Shown here piece after piece: positions 1-6,710 of a stretch of 11,444 nucleotides of DNA. Under the pieces are notes generated by a model, which saw only the letters and a program-made list of their open reading frames with translations, searched no databases and was not told where the DNA came from. Every line of letters begins with the position of its first letter. Position 1 is the first letter of the stretch. The position numbers and the translations under genes were made by a program. This DNA is from an uncultured bacterium (lineage in GTDB: Bacteria > Cyanobacteriota > Vampirovibrionia > Gastranaerophilales > Gastranaerophilaceae): the NCBI GenBank assembly GCA_900553845.1, contig USEW01000048.1, positions 1 through 11,444 on the forward strand. The letters run 5' to 3'.

Positions 1-1
1 T

Positions 2-445
2 GCTCTATTATTATCAAATGGGCCAGGAGATCCAAAAGATTGCACATTAATAATTGAAAATATAAAAAAAATAATAGGTAAAATACCAATATTTGGTATA
101 TGTTTAGGTTATCAAATATTAGCACTTGCATTAAATGCAAAAACAGATAAACTAAAATTTGGACATCGTGGAGGTAATCATCCTGTTATTGATTTAAGAT
201 CCGGAAAAGTTTTTATGACTTCGCAAAATCATGGATATAAAGTATTGGAGGAAAATCTTCCAGATGATATTGAGGTAACTCATCGAAATTTAAATGACAA
301 TACAATTGAAGGATTTGAATCAAAAAAATATAATATAAAAGCTTTGCAATTTCATCCTGAAGCATCGCCTGGACCAAATGATGCTTCTATTATTTTTGAC
401 GAATGGCTCGAAAGTATAAATTGTAAAAATAAGGAGTTGATATAA
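2..445 (+). CDS. carA: Carbamoyl-phosphate synthase small subunit, C-terminal part (5' end outside window)
   Basis: This is the glutamine amidotransferase half of CarA, which hydrolyses glutamine and passes ammonia to CarB for carbamoyl-phosphate synthesis (pyrimidine and arginine pathways, cytoplasm). The reading frame is open from base 2, so the N-terminal part lies upstream of the window. Visible class I amidotransferase features are LLSNGPGDP, the nucleophile elbow GICLGYQ with the catalytic Cys (most relatives have GICLGHQ), the FGHRGGNHPV stretch, SQNHGY, and the catalytic His-Glu pair in FHPEASPGP. The C-terminus is of normal length. The ATG at 215 is an internal Met, not the start. 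The stop TAA overlaps the ATG of the next small ORF by one base, which suggests translational coupling. carB follows in the same direction. Confidence 0.97.
   Translation, partial: ALLLSNGPGDPKDCTLIIENIKKIIGKIPIFGICLGYQILALALNAKTDKLKFGHRGGNHPVIDLRSGKVFMTSQNHGYKVLEENLPDDIEVTHRNLNDNTIEGFESKKYNIKALQFHPEASPGPNDASIIFDEWLESINCKNKELI
431..436 (+). promoter_or_regulatory. Ribosome binding site of the 53-aa ORF
   Basis: AAGGAG lies inside the last codons of carA, 8 bases before the ATG at 445. It is the main evidence that the small ORF between carA and carB is translated. Confidence 0.7.
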
Positions 446-606
446 TGGATAATAAATTTATGAAATTTGATTATGATATGCGAAATAAATTTAAACATGC
501 TGATGTAAAAAAGTTTGTTATAACCAAAGAAAACAAAATTCATGTAAACAATTTACGTCCAAAATATAAAAAGCATATTCAGCTTGAAGCTTTAGAAATA
601 AAATAG
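445..606 (+). CDS. Small basic protein (53 aa) between carA and carB, function unknown
   Basis: I do not recognise this protein. The ORF begins at an ATG sharing its first base with the carA stop (TAATG) and is preceded by AAGGAG at 431-436 with an 8-base spacer, the best ribosome site in the carAB region. It ends with TAG at 604-606, and the carB Shine-Dalgarno sequence overlaps that stop. The product starts MDNKFMKFDYDMRNKF and ends with a Lys-rich half containing NNLRPKYKKH. It is strongly basic, with no membrane segment, signal peptide or cysteine pair. Packing between two subunits of one enzyme implies co-translation with them. It could be a carAB-associated accessory protein, a coupling leader that sets carB translation, or a chance ORF. 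The strong ribosome site and exact overlap favour a real gene. Confidence 0.7.
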   Translation: MDNKFMKFDYDMRNKFKHADVKKFVITKENKIHVNNLRPKYKKHIQLEALEIK

Positions 607-622
607 AAGGAAATGATAACCA

Positions 623-3600
623 ATGCCAATTAATGAAAATATGAATAAAGTGTTAGTAATAGGTTCTGGCCCAATAGTTATTGGTCAGGCTGCAGAGTTT
701 GATTATGCAGGAGTTCAAGCTTGCAGGGCTTTGAAGGAAGAAAATTTAGAAGTTGTTCTTGTAAATTCAAATCCAGCTACAATAATGACAGATGAAATGA
801 TAGCTGATAAAGTTTATATTGAACCTTTGACTTTGGATTCATTAACTCAAATTATAAAAAAAGAAAAACCGCAAGGTCTTATTGCATCTTTGGGTGGTCA
901 AACAGCATTGAACCTGGCTTGTGAACTTGATAGAGAGGGTGTTTTAAATGAATATAATGTAAAAGTTTTAGGCACAACAATTGATTCAATAAAAATGGCA
1001 GAAGATAGAGAACTGTTTAAAAATTTAATGATTGAAATAAACGAACCTGTGCCTGAAAGTGCTATTGTTTCTAGTTTTGAAGAAGCAGATAAATTCTATC
1101 AAAATATAGGCTTACCAATTATTATTCGTCCTGCATACACACTTGGTGGAAGTGGTGGCGGTATTGCTAAAACTTATGAAGAATATGAAAAAATAGTTAA
1201 TATTGGCTTATCTCAAAGTCCTATAAATCAGGTTTTGGTTGAAAAAAGTATAGCTGGGTTTAAGGAAATAGAGTATGAAGTAATTCGTGATTCAAATGAC
1301 ACTTGTATAATAATATGTAATATGGAAAATATTGACCCGATTGGTATTCATACTGGTGATAGTTTTGTTGTTGCACCAAGTCAAACTTTAAATAATAAAG
1401 AATACCAAATGCTTAGAAGTTCTGCTATAAAAATAATTCGTGCATTAAAAATAGAAGGCGGATGTAATGTTCAATATGCTTTAAATCCAAAATCTAATGA
1501 ATACTATGTTATTGAAGTTAATCCACGCGTAAGCCGTTCATCAGCACTTGCTTCAAAAGCAACGGGGTATCCTATTGCAAAAGTTACGACTAAAATTGCT
1601 ATTGGCTATAATATGCACGAAATAAAAAATGCAGTTACTAAAAAAACAGTTGCAGCTTTTGAACCTGCTATTGATTATGTTGTTACAAAAATTCCAAAGT
1701 GGCCTTTTGATAAATTTGCTTATGGTGATAGAATTTTAGGAACAAAAATGAAAGCAACAGGCGAGGTTATGGCTATTGGAAGAACCTTTGAAAGTTCTTT
1801 TAAAAAGGCAATAACTTCACTTGAGGATAAAAATACAGGTCTTTTAAATCGTGGGTTTGAATGCTTGTCAAATGATGACTTATTTGAAGCTTTAAAAATT
1901 CAGGATGATATGAGGATATACCGTGTTGCTTGTGCTTTGTATCGTAATTTTGATATTAATGCGATTCATGATGTTACCAAAATTGATAACTGGTTTATAT
2001 TTAAAATCAAAAATATTATTGATTTATATAAACAACTTGAAACTTGTTATTTAGATATTAAACTTTATAAAAAAGCTAAAGAGTTTGGTTTTCTTGATGA
2101 TGAAATTATTAAGATTACTGGAGTTGATGGAACAACAATTGAAAAGTTAAAAGAAGAAAATAATATTAAGGCTTGTTTTAAAATGGTGGATACTTGTGCT
2201 GCTGAGTTTAATGCAGCTACTCCATACTTTTATACAACTTTTAATGAAATATGCGAGTTAGATGATGTTTTAAATAAAAATGAAAATATAAAAAAAGAAA
2301 ATATAATCGTTTTAGGGTCAGGTCCAATACGTATTGGTCAAGGGATTGAGTTTGATTATTGCTCAGTTCATGCATCCTGGGCTATAAAAAATAATAACTA
2401 TCAATCAGTTATGATAAATTCAAATCCTGAAACATTGTCGACTGATTTTGATATTGCTGATAGATTATACTTTGAACCAATGAATATAGAAAATGTAATG
2501 AATATTGTTGAAAAAGAAAAACCATATGGCGTTATGGTTCAATTTGGAGGACAAACAGCAATAAATCTTGCTTCTCAACTTGAAAAAAGAGGGGTTAAAA
2601 TACTTGGAACGTCATTAAAATCAATAAATGTTGTGGAAGATAGAAAACAATTTGAAAAATTATTATCAAAGCTTGAAATACCACAACCTAAAGGAATTGG
2701 TGTTTATAATTTAGAAGAAGCGAAAGATGTTGATAAAAATATTGGTTTTCCTGTTCTTGTTCGTCCATCTTATGTTATCGGTGGAAGGGGGATGCAGGTT
2801 GTTTATAATCAAAATGAATTGGAAACTTATTTAAATGAAGCATTCAAGTTTTCAAACGGTCATCCTATATTAATTGATAAATATATTGAAGGTCAGGAAG
2901 CTGAACTTGATGCTGTATCGGACGGTTATGATGTTATTATCCCAGGGATTTGTGAACATATTGAAAGAGCCGGTGTCCATAGTGGTGATAGCATTAGTAT
3001 TTATCCTGCAATATCTATAAATCAAAAAATAAAAAATAAAATGGTTGAATATACAACTAAAATAGCACGTGAATTAAAAATAAAAGGTTTGATGAATATA
3101 CAGTTTATTATTCACAAAAATATTCCATATGTAATTGAAGTTAATCCACGTGCTTCACGCACAGTTCCAATTATGAGTAAAGTTACCAATATTCCTATGG
3201 TTGATATTTCAGTTAATGCAATTTTAGGTAAATCAATAAAAGAACAGGGATATAAAATAGGTTTAAATAAGAAGACATCACTTGTTTGTGTAAAAATGCC
3301 TATATTTTCATTCCAAAAACTAAATCGTATAGATCCTGCTTTAGCACCTGAAATGAAATCAACAGGTGAAGTTTTAGGTGTGGATTATAGTTATAAAAAA
3401 GCACTTTTAAAAGCATTTATAGCTGCAAATTATAAATTTCCCGAAAACAAACAAAGGATTCTTGTTTCTTTAAATGACCATTATAAAAAACCGGCTCTTG
3501 ATATAGTACGAGGATTTTATGATTTGGGATTTTTGATTATGGCAACTTGGGGAACACATAAGTTTTTGGAAAAAAACGGTGTACCTTCGAAAATGATTGA

Positions 3601-3865
3601 AAAATTTATGATAGACAAACTTCAAAAACGTATGAAAGAAGGAAGACTTTCTTTTGTCATAAATACTCCAACATTAGGCAAAGACTCTCAAAGAAGCGGG
3701 TTTCAAATTCGTACTATTGCGGAGATGTATCAAATACCCTGTTTCACTTCAATTGATACAGCTCGAGCCTATTTAGAGGCTTTTAGATATAAAGAGAAAA
3801 ATTATAAATTACGTTACCGTACAATTGACAGTTATCGTAAAAGTTTTTTTGATATTTTTAGGTAA
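623..3865 (+). CDS. carB: Carbamoyl-phosphate synthase large subunit
   Basis: CarB (1080 aa, normal full length) makes carbamoyl phosphate from bicarbonate, ammonia supplied by CarA, and two ATP. Domains in order: first ATP-grasp synthetase half (about 1-400) with VIGSGPIVIGQAAEFDYAG, Arg129, Arg169 (IIRPAYTLGGSGGG), Glu215 and EVNPRVSRSS near 298-306; oligomerisation domain (about 400-555); second ATP-grasp half (about 560-935) with VLGSGPIRIGQGIEFDYC, VRPSYVIGGRGM and EVNPRASRT; and a C-terminal MGS-like allosteric domain (about 943-1080). In the last, the Thr-x-Gly-Thr loop (ATWGTH), a lysine in MIEKF and INTPT align with the UMP/IMP pocket, but the usual HEGRPNI stretch is replaced by a Lys/Met-rich segment. 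The ATG at 623 is chosen because MPINENMNKVLVIGSGP matches family N-termini. AGAAGGA at 605-611 is 11 bases upstream. The gene converges on the next one with a 39-base gap. Confidence 0.98.
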   Translation: MPINENMNKVLVIGSGPIVIGQAAEFDYAGVQACRALKEENLEVVLVNSNPATIMTDEMIADKVYIEPLTLDSLTQIIKKEKPQGLIASLGGQTALNLACELDREGVLNEYNVKVLGTTIDSIKMAEDRELFKNLMIEINEPVPESAIVSSFEEADKFYQNIGLPIIIRPAYTLGGSGGGIAKTYEEYEKIVNIGLSQSPINQVLVEKSIAGFKEIEYEVIRDSNDTCIIICNMENIDPIGIHTGDSFVVAPSQTLNNKEYQMLRSSAIKIIRALKIEGGCNVQYALNPKSNEYYVIEVNPRVSRSSALASKATGYPIAKVTTKIAIGYNMHEIKNAVTKKTVAAFEPAIDYVVTKIPKWPFDKFAYGDRILGTKMKATGEVMAIGRTFESSFKKAITSLEDKNTGLLNRGFECLSNDDLFEALKIQDDMRIYRVACALYRNFDINAIHDVTKIDNWFIFKIKNIIDLYKQLETCYLDIKLYKKAKEFGFLDDEIIKITGVDGTTIEKLKEENNIKACFKMVDTCAAEFNAATPYFYTTFNEICELDDVLNKNENIKKENIIVLGSGPIRIGQGIEFDYCSVHASWAIKNNNYQSVMINSNPETLSTDFDIADRLYFEPMNIENVMNIVEKEKPYGVMVQFGGQTAINLASQLEKRGVKILGTSLKSINVVEDRKQFEKLLSKLEIPQPKGIGVYNLEEAKDVDKNIGFPVLVRPSYVIGGRGMQVVYNQNELETYLNEAFKFSNGHPILIDKYIEGQEAELDAVSDGYDVIIPGICEHIERAGVHSGDSISIYPAISINQKIKNKMVEYTTKIARELKIKGLMNIQFIIHKNIPYVIEVNPRASRTVPIMSKVTNIPMVDISVNAILGKSIKEQGYKIGLNKKTSLVCVKMPIFSFQKLNRIDPALAPEMKSTGEVLGVDYSYKKALLKAFIAANYKFPENKQRILVSLNDHYKKPALDIVRGFYDLGFLIMATWGTHKFLEKNGVPSKMIEKFMIDKLQKRMKEGRLSFVINTPTLGKDSQRSGFQIRTIAEMYQIPCFTSIDTARAYLEAFRYKEKNYKLRYRTIDSYRKSFFDIFR

Positions 3866-3904
3866 AGAAACCGGTGATATTTAATCCTGCCATATTTTGT
3901 ATGT

Positions 3905-4780
3905 TTACAAAGGAACATCAGTATTTAGTTCTTTTTCTTTTCTTGCTATTACATCAATATCACCCGGTACAACACCATATTTTACATCGAAATATGCACC
4001 TAATAGATTAAACATAATCCATTCCGCTTGACTTGGATGGGTGGATTCATCTAAATATGGTTTAATGTTATATAAAGCATTCAAGGGTACTTTATTTTCT
4101 TTTATAAACTCATCTTCATTTTTATATTTTTTGTCGTTTAGTGTAAATTTATTTGCAAGATTATACAATTTAAAACTGTTAATTTTTTCTCTAATATCTT
4201 GAATTGACATATTAGGTGTTTTATTTTTTATATCTTTATTTATAAAGTCAGGGATATTTATTTGTTTTAATGCATTTTTATATTTCCTTTTCTTTTTTGC
4301 TTCACTTAATGGCTCTTTTCCCGTCAAAATATAATTTATATTGCTAATAAGTGTATATATAAACAAAAGCATTGTTAAAGGTATAAGTATTTTCATTGTT
4401 TTATTTGGCAAGAAATCTTTTTTAAATTTTTTAAAATCTTTTAAAGCAAAATATGTTAAAGAAATTAAACAAAAACTAGTTCCAATAATAAACTCTAATG
4501 GGCTTAGAGTTATTTTATTTGTTAAAAAAAATTTTTTCCCCATACGTGCTTTTATAGTGTCTTGTTTTAATTGGTGAACAAGATTTTCATTTATTTCCCA
4601 ATTAGCACCTGTGCTATTAAAATCACTTGCAACACGATATAAGTAATAATTTGGAGCTATATTTGGATTTTTTAAAAGATGATACGAATAATCTAAATCT
4701 TTTGGATTATGGATTATTGTATCATCCTGATTATTATTGTTCTTAAAGGTTATGTTGCTGTTTATAGAATTGATTTTCAA
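3905..4780 (-). CDS. Hypothetical membrane protein, paralog of the next gene upstream (291 aa, TTG start)
   Basis: I do not recognise this family. The start is TTG at 4780-4778, overlapping the TGA of the upstream gene as TTGA. It is chosen because it yields MKINSINSNITFK, matching the M(K/R)IN starts of its neighbours; AAGGAG lies 17 bases upstream, far for a canonical site. Residues about 28-160 are paralogous to the 179-aa neighbour: a DYSYHLL segment, an AP motif, FN...NW, the identical nonapeptide VHQLKQDTI (68-76), two hydrophobic segments (about 95-113 and 129-150) and NYILTGK. A further 130 residues at the C-terminus have no counterpart in the neighbour. They are Lys-rich, then contain HPSQAEWIMFNLLGAYFDVKYG and an acidic/basic tail. 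It is probably a two-span inner-membrane protein and the last gene of a four-gene run. No terminator was seen after it. Confidence 0.85.
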   Translation of the reverse strand: MKINSINSNITFKNNNNQDDTIIHNPKDLDYSYHLLKNPNIAPNYYLYRVASDFNSTGANWEINENLVHQLKQDTIKARMGKKFFLTNKITLSPLEFIIGTSFCLISLTYFALKDFKKFKKDFLPNKTMKILIPLTMLLFIYTLISNINYILTGKEPLSEAKKKRKYKNALKQINIPDFINKDIKNKTPNMSIQDIREKINSFKLYNLANKFTLNDKKYKNEDEFIKENKVPLNALYNIKPYLDESTHPSQAEWIMFNLLGAYFDVKYGVVPGDIDVIARKEKELNTDVPL

Positions 4781-5316
4781 CTATCTTTATTTTTATTCTC
4801 CTTTTTAAATTTTTCCTTTATTAATTTATCTATTCTTTTACCTGTAAATATATAACATGTATTATCAATTGACATAGTAAGTCCACCTAAACAAAATAAA
4901 TATAAAAAGACATTATTAAAAGTATCACTTTTTTTAGGGAAAATTTTAAAATTTTTCTTTTTGAAGTATACTGTGATAGGTATTGTACTCAATCCCATTA
5001 AAATATTAAAAAATGGAATAGAATGACTTTCAAAAAGCCCCGGGTTAATTTTTCCTGTTACTCTTGCCCAAATTGTGTCTTGTTTCAATTGATGAACAAC
5101 CATTGGGTTATTTCGCCAGTTCGGATAAGCAAGATTAAACCCTTCAGCTTCATACTTAAGAAAGTCGGGAGCTGATGAAGGGTCATTATAAATTTTATAA
5201 GCATAATCATTATCTCGCTTATGTCTTACATTTTCTTCATATTGTTTTCTTCTTTCAGTTTTGTAATTTTCATCCGAGCTATGAAATGAAAGATAATGAA
5301 AACTATTTATTTTCAT
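4777..5316 (-). CDS. Hypothetical membrane protein, shorter tandem paralog (179 aa)
   Basis: Unrecognised family. It starts MKINSFHYLSFH, followed by a charged, probably helical stretch (about 15-37). It then has the block shared with the 291-aa neighbour: DYAYKIYNDPSSAPDF, FN...NW, VHQLKQDTI (74-82), two hydrophobic segments (about 99-118 and 133-151) and CYIFTGK. It ends in a Lys/Asn-rich tail, KKENKNKDS, nearly the same as the tail of the 171-aa gene upstream. The paralogy with the 291-aa neighbour indicates an old tandem duplication, after which one copy gained or the other lost a C-terminal domain. The gap to the upstream gene is 31 bases. GGGA lies about 10 bases before the ATG as a weak ribosome site. 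The stop TGA overlaps the next gene's TTG start, so the pair is probably translationally coupled. Confidence 0.85.
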   Translation of the reverse strand: MKINSFHYLSFHSSDENYKTERRKQYEENVRHKRDNDYAYKIYNDPSSAPDFLKYEAEGFNLAYPNWRNNPMVVHQLKQDTIWARVTGKINPGLFESHSIPFFNILMGLSTIPITVYFKKKNFKIFPKKSDTFNNVFLYLFCLGGLTMSIDNTCYIFTGKRIDKLIKEKFKKENKNKDS

Positions 5317-5347
5317 TATTTAAAATCCCATATTGTATATTGTATTT

Positions 5348-5863
5348 TTAATTATCTTTATTTTTATTATCCTTTTTATAATTATAATAAGCAGTTAAGT
5401 TATTTATAATGCTTGCACCCCAGGCAGTTATGCTTAAACCTATTAGCCAAGGTTTTGTTTTTTTATCATAACTTTTATTGTTGAGTCCATCTGCTAAAAG
5501 TAAAGAACCGGCACTTAAGCTTATTGCTTCTCGTATTTGTTTGCTTAGCAGGTATTCTTTTACTGATTTATCTTTACTTTTATTCTTTTTAATTTCAATA
5601 TAATGTTTATGAGGTGCATAAATTGTAGATGTCAACCCTAATAAAAGCATACTAAATGTATCCCAAACTTTAGAATTGTTTTTATGTTTTTGTAAGATTG
5701 GAAAAGAGATATTTGACGCAATAAGAAAATTTATAATTGGCGACACAGGTGTTTTAATCATAACAAAATTATTAATTTGTTCATTTGATTTGAAATTTGT
5801 TATTTGATTTTTTGGTTTTAAAATTTTAGGATTATATCGAGATAAATTATTATTAATCTTCAT
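5348..5863 (-). CDS. Hypothetical small membrane protein (171 aa)
   Basis: No family is recognised. The product begins MKINNNLSRYNP and carries the ITNFKSN motif at 21-27, the same M-K-I-N plus FK layout as its neighbours. Hydrophobic segments lie at about 42-57, 67-83, 112-127 and 138-156, so three or four membrane passes are plausible. Between the second and third is a Lys-rich loop (about 90-108), and the C-terminus is KKDNKNKDN. A strong GGGAGG (5873-5878) precedes the ATG by 9 bases, which supports both start and translation. It lies 20 bases downstream of the glycine-rich gene and 31 bases upstream of the 179-aa gene, inside the same minus-strand run. The function cannot be told from sequence. 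Resemblance to the paralogous pair beyond the two ends is weak. Confidence 0.85.
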   Translation of the reverse strand: MKINNNLSRYNPKILKPKNQITNFKSNEQINNFVMIKTPVSPIINFLIASNISFPILQKHKNNSKVWDTFSMLLLGLTSTIYAPHKHYIEIKKNKSKDKSVKEYLLSKQIREAISLSAGSLLLADGLNNKSYDKKTKPWLIGLSITAWGASIINNLTAYYNYKKDNKNKDN

Positions 5864-5883
5864 TTATTGTATCCTCCCAATTA

Positions 5884-6510
5884 TTAATGACGTGGTCTTG
5901 CTTTTTTGCATGCTTTTATTGTTTTTTCAACAAGAACTTTTGTTGTAACTCCGGATACACTTGTTCTTACAACACTACCTATAACAGGAATATTTGATGC
6001 AGTTTCTTTTAAAATATAACTTGCACCTTCTTCAGCTGCTTTATCCCCTATTTCTTTTAAAGCTGTAACAGCTCCACCACCAACAAGTGCACCTTTACCT
6101 GCCAATGCGGTTACTCCAACTTCTTTTTTTATTTTATTTTTTTCATTTGTTGAATATATGCTATATACATCAGTTATAGCATCAACAATATCATTTTCAT
6201 TTTGTATGAGTATTGCAGGTTCTACAAAACTTGCAGTGATTGACCCTGCAACACTTATTGCTGCTGACGTACCAGCTTGTGTTGCCATTAAAGAATCACC
6301 AACAAACCTTGCTTTAAGCTCTCGTGGAGTTGAAGGTTCGTCAAATACAGCTTTACCAAGTTCTGTAACTCCAGTAGTTAATCCGCCAACAGTAGAACCT
6401 ATTGCTATTTTTAAACCTTTCCACCATTCAGGTGCACCAAACGAAACCTTATCTTTTTGAGCGATATGCTGATTATTCATCTTCATGCCAAAACTTGTCG
6501 TTTGATTCAT
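5884..6510 (-). CDS. Glycine/alanine-rich hypothetical protein; body of a gene whose better start lies out of frame upstream
   Basis: This in-frame ORF encodes 208 aa, starting MNQTTSFGMKMNN. No known family is recognised with confidence. SFG occurs twice (6-8 and 23-25), followed by APEWWKGLK. Small-residue hydrophobic stretches lie at about 78-103, 131-150 and 172-196. The last (IPVIGSVV then SGVTTKV) has the glycine-zipper look of membrane-inserting helices and is faintly like DUF697 proteins, but that is a weak impression. The C-terminus is basic (KKARPRH). The ATG at 6510 has no visible Shine-Dalgarno sequence, and the frame stays open upstream to 6558. A strong ribosome site and ATG at 6578 encode MRINSINLGVTNKQT in another frame, ending at TAG 6531-6533 across a TTTG repeat. 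One extra repeat unit would join the two into a 232-aa protein. The gene as written may therefore be OFF, a pseudogene, or affected by a sequence error. Confidence 0.75.
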   Translation of the reverse strand: MNQTTSFGMKMNNQHIAQKDKVSFGAPEWWKGLKIAIGSTVGGLTTGVTELGKAVFDEPSTPRELKARFVGDSLMATQAGTSAAISVAGSITASFVEPAILIQNENDIVDAITDVYSIYSTNEKNKIKKEVGVTALAGKGALVGGGAVTALKEIGDKAAEEGASYILKETASNIPVIGSVVRTSVSGVTTKVLVEKTIKACKKARPRH

Positions 6511-6530
6511 ATTGGTTTTGACTCTATAAG

Positions 6531-6578
6531 CTACGTTTGTTTGTTTGTTACTCCCAAATTAATACTATTGATTCTCAT
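6531..6578 (-). other. Displaced 5' end of the 5884-6510 gene (15-codon ORF MRINSINLGVTNKQT)
   Basis: AGGAGGG ends 8 bases before an ATG at 6578-6576, an ideal translation start. The peptide begins MRINSIN, matching the MKINSIN, MKINSFH and MKINNNL starts of the three genes downstream, so it is best read as the true N-terminus of the lead gene. The frame closes at TAG (6533-6531), while the body of the gene is open in another frame from 6558. The required correction is +1 (or +4, or -8) bases within 6531-6558. One added or two removed tetranucleotides satisfy it. Confidence 0.7.
6535..6549. repeat. Tetranucleotide tandem repeat (TTTG/CAAA), 15 bases, about 3.75 units
   Basis: The plus strand reads GTTTGTTTGTTTGTT, a perfect period-4 run. 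It lies where the frame of the strong upstream start and the frame of the gene body both remain open. Because 4 is not a multiple of 3, a change in unit number switches the frame. The run is short compared with classical contingency loci, so its mutation rate may be modest. Confidence 0.85.
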
Positions 6579-6586
6579 GCTCTTTT

Positions 6587-6594
6587 CCCTCCTA
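6587..6594 (-). promoter_or_regulatory. Strong ribosome binding site before the ATG at 6578
   Basis: The minus strand reads TAGGAGGG with 8 bases to the ATG. It is one of the best Shine-Dalgarno matches in the window, whereas the in-frame ATG at 6510 has none. This decides that translation of the lead gene normally begins at 6578. Confidence 0.7.
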
Positions 6595-6614
6595 TTTTTC
6601 TTAAAACACAAATA

Positions 6615-6620
6615 TTTATA
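6615..6620 (-). promoter_or_regulatory. Possible -10 box for the four-gene hypothetical run
   Basis: TATAAA on the minus strand lies about 37 bases before the ATG at 6578, in the 132-base gap after the uvrA stop. No convincing -35 element sits 17 bases upstream, so this is weak. The run could instead be read through from uvrA, after which no intrinsic terminator is visible. Confidence 0.25.
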
Positions 6621-6710
6621 CTCATATAAAAACCGTAAAAGAATAATTTGTCAGTTAGGAAGTGAAATGTTAAGAAAAATTTACACAAAATATTAAACCA
6701 AACAAGAATA

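Noticed and set aside
352..543. Minus-strand ORF of 63 codons over the end of carA and the small ORF
   Set aside because: It is antisense to the conserved carA coding sequence and has no ribosome site; the plus-strand 53-codon ORF has one.
613..633. Six-codon ORF (MITNAN) overlapping the carB start
   Set aside because: AGAAGGA lies only one base from this ATG, too close for initiation, and the carB ATG at 623 fits both homology and spacing better.
3866..3904. Shared terminator between the convergent carB and 291-aa genes
   Set aside because: Only the short palindrome ACCGGT is present; no stem with a U-tract was found on either strand.
6535..6549. Programmed -1 ribosomal frameshift at the TTTG/CAAA repeat
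   Set aside because: No X-XXY-YYZ slippery heptamer is present on the coding strand and no stable downstream structure was noticed; repeat-length change explains the frames more simply.
6457..6696. Plus-strand ORF of 79 codons across the gap upstream of the hypothetical gene run
   Set aside because: It is antisense to the start of the lead gene and its ribosome site, has no Shine-Dalgarno sequence, and looks like open frame in AT-rich DNA.
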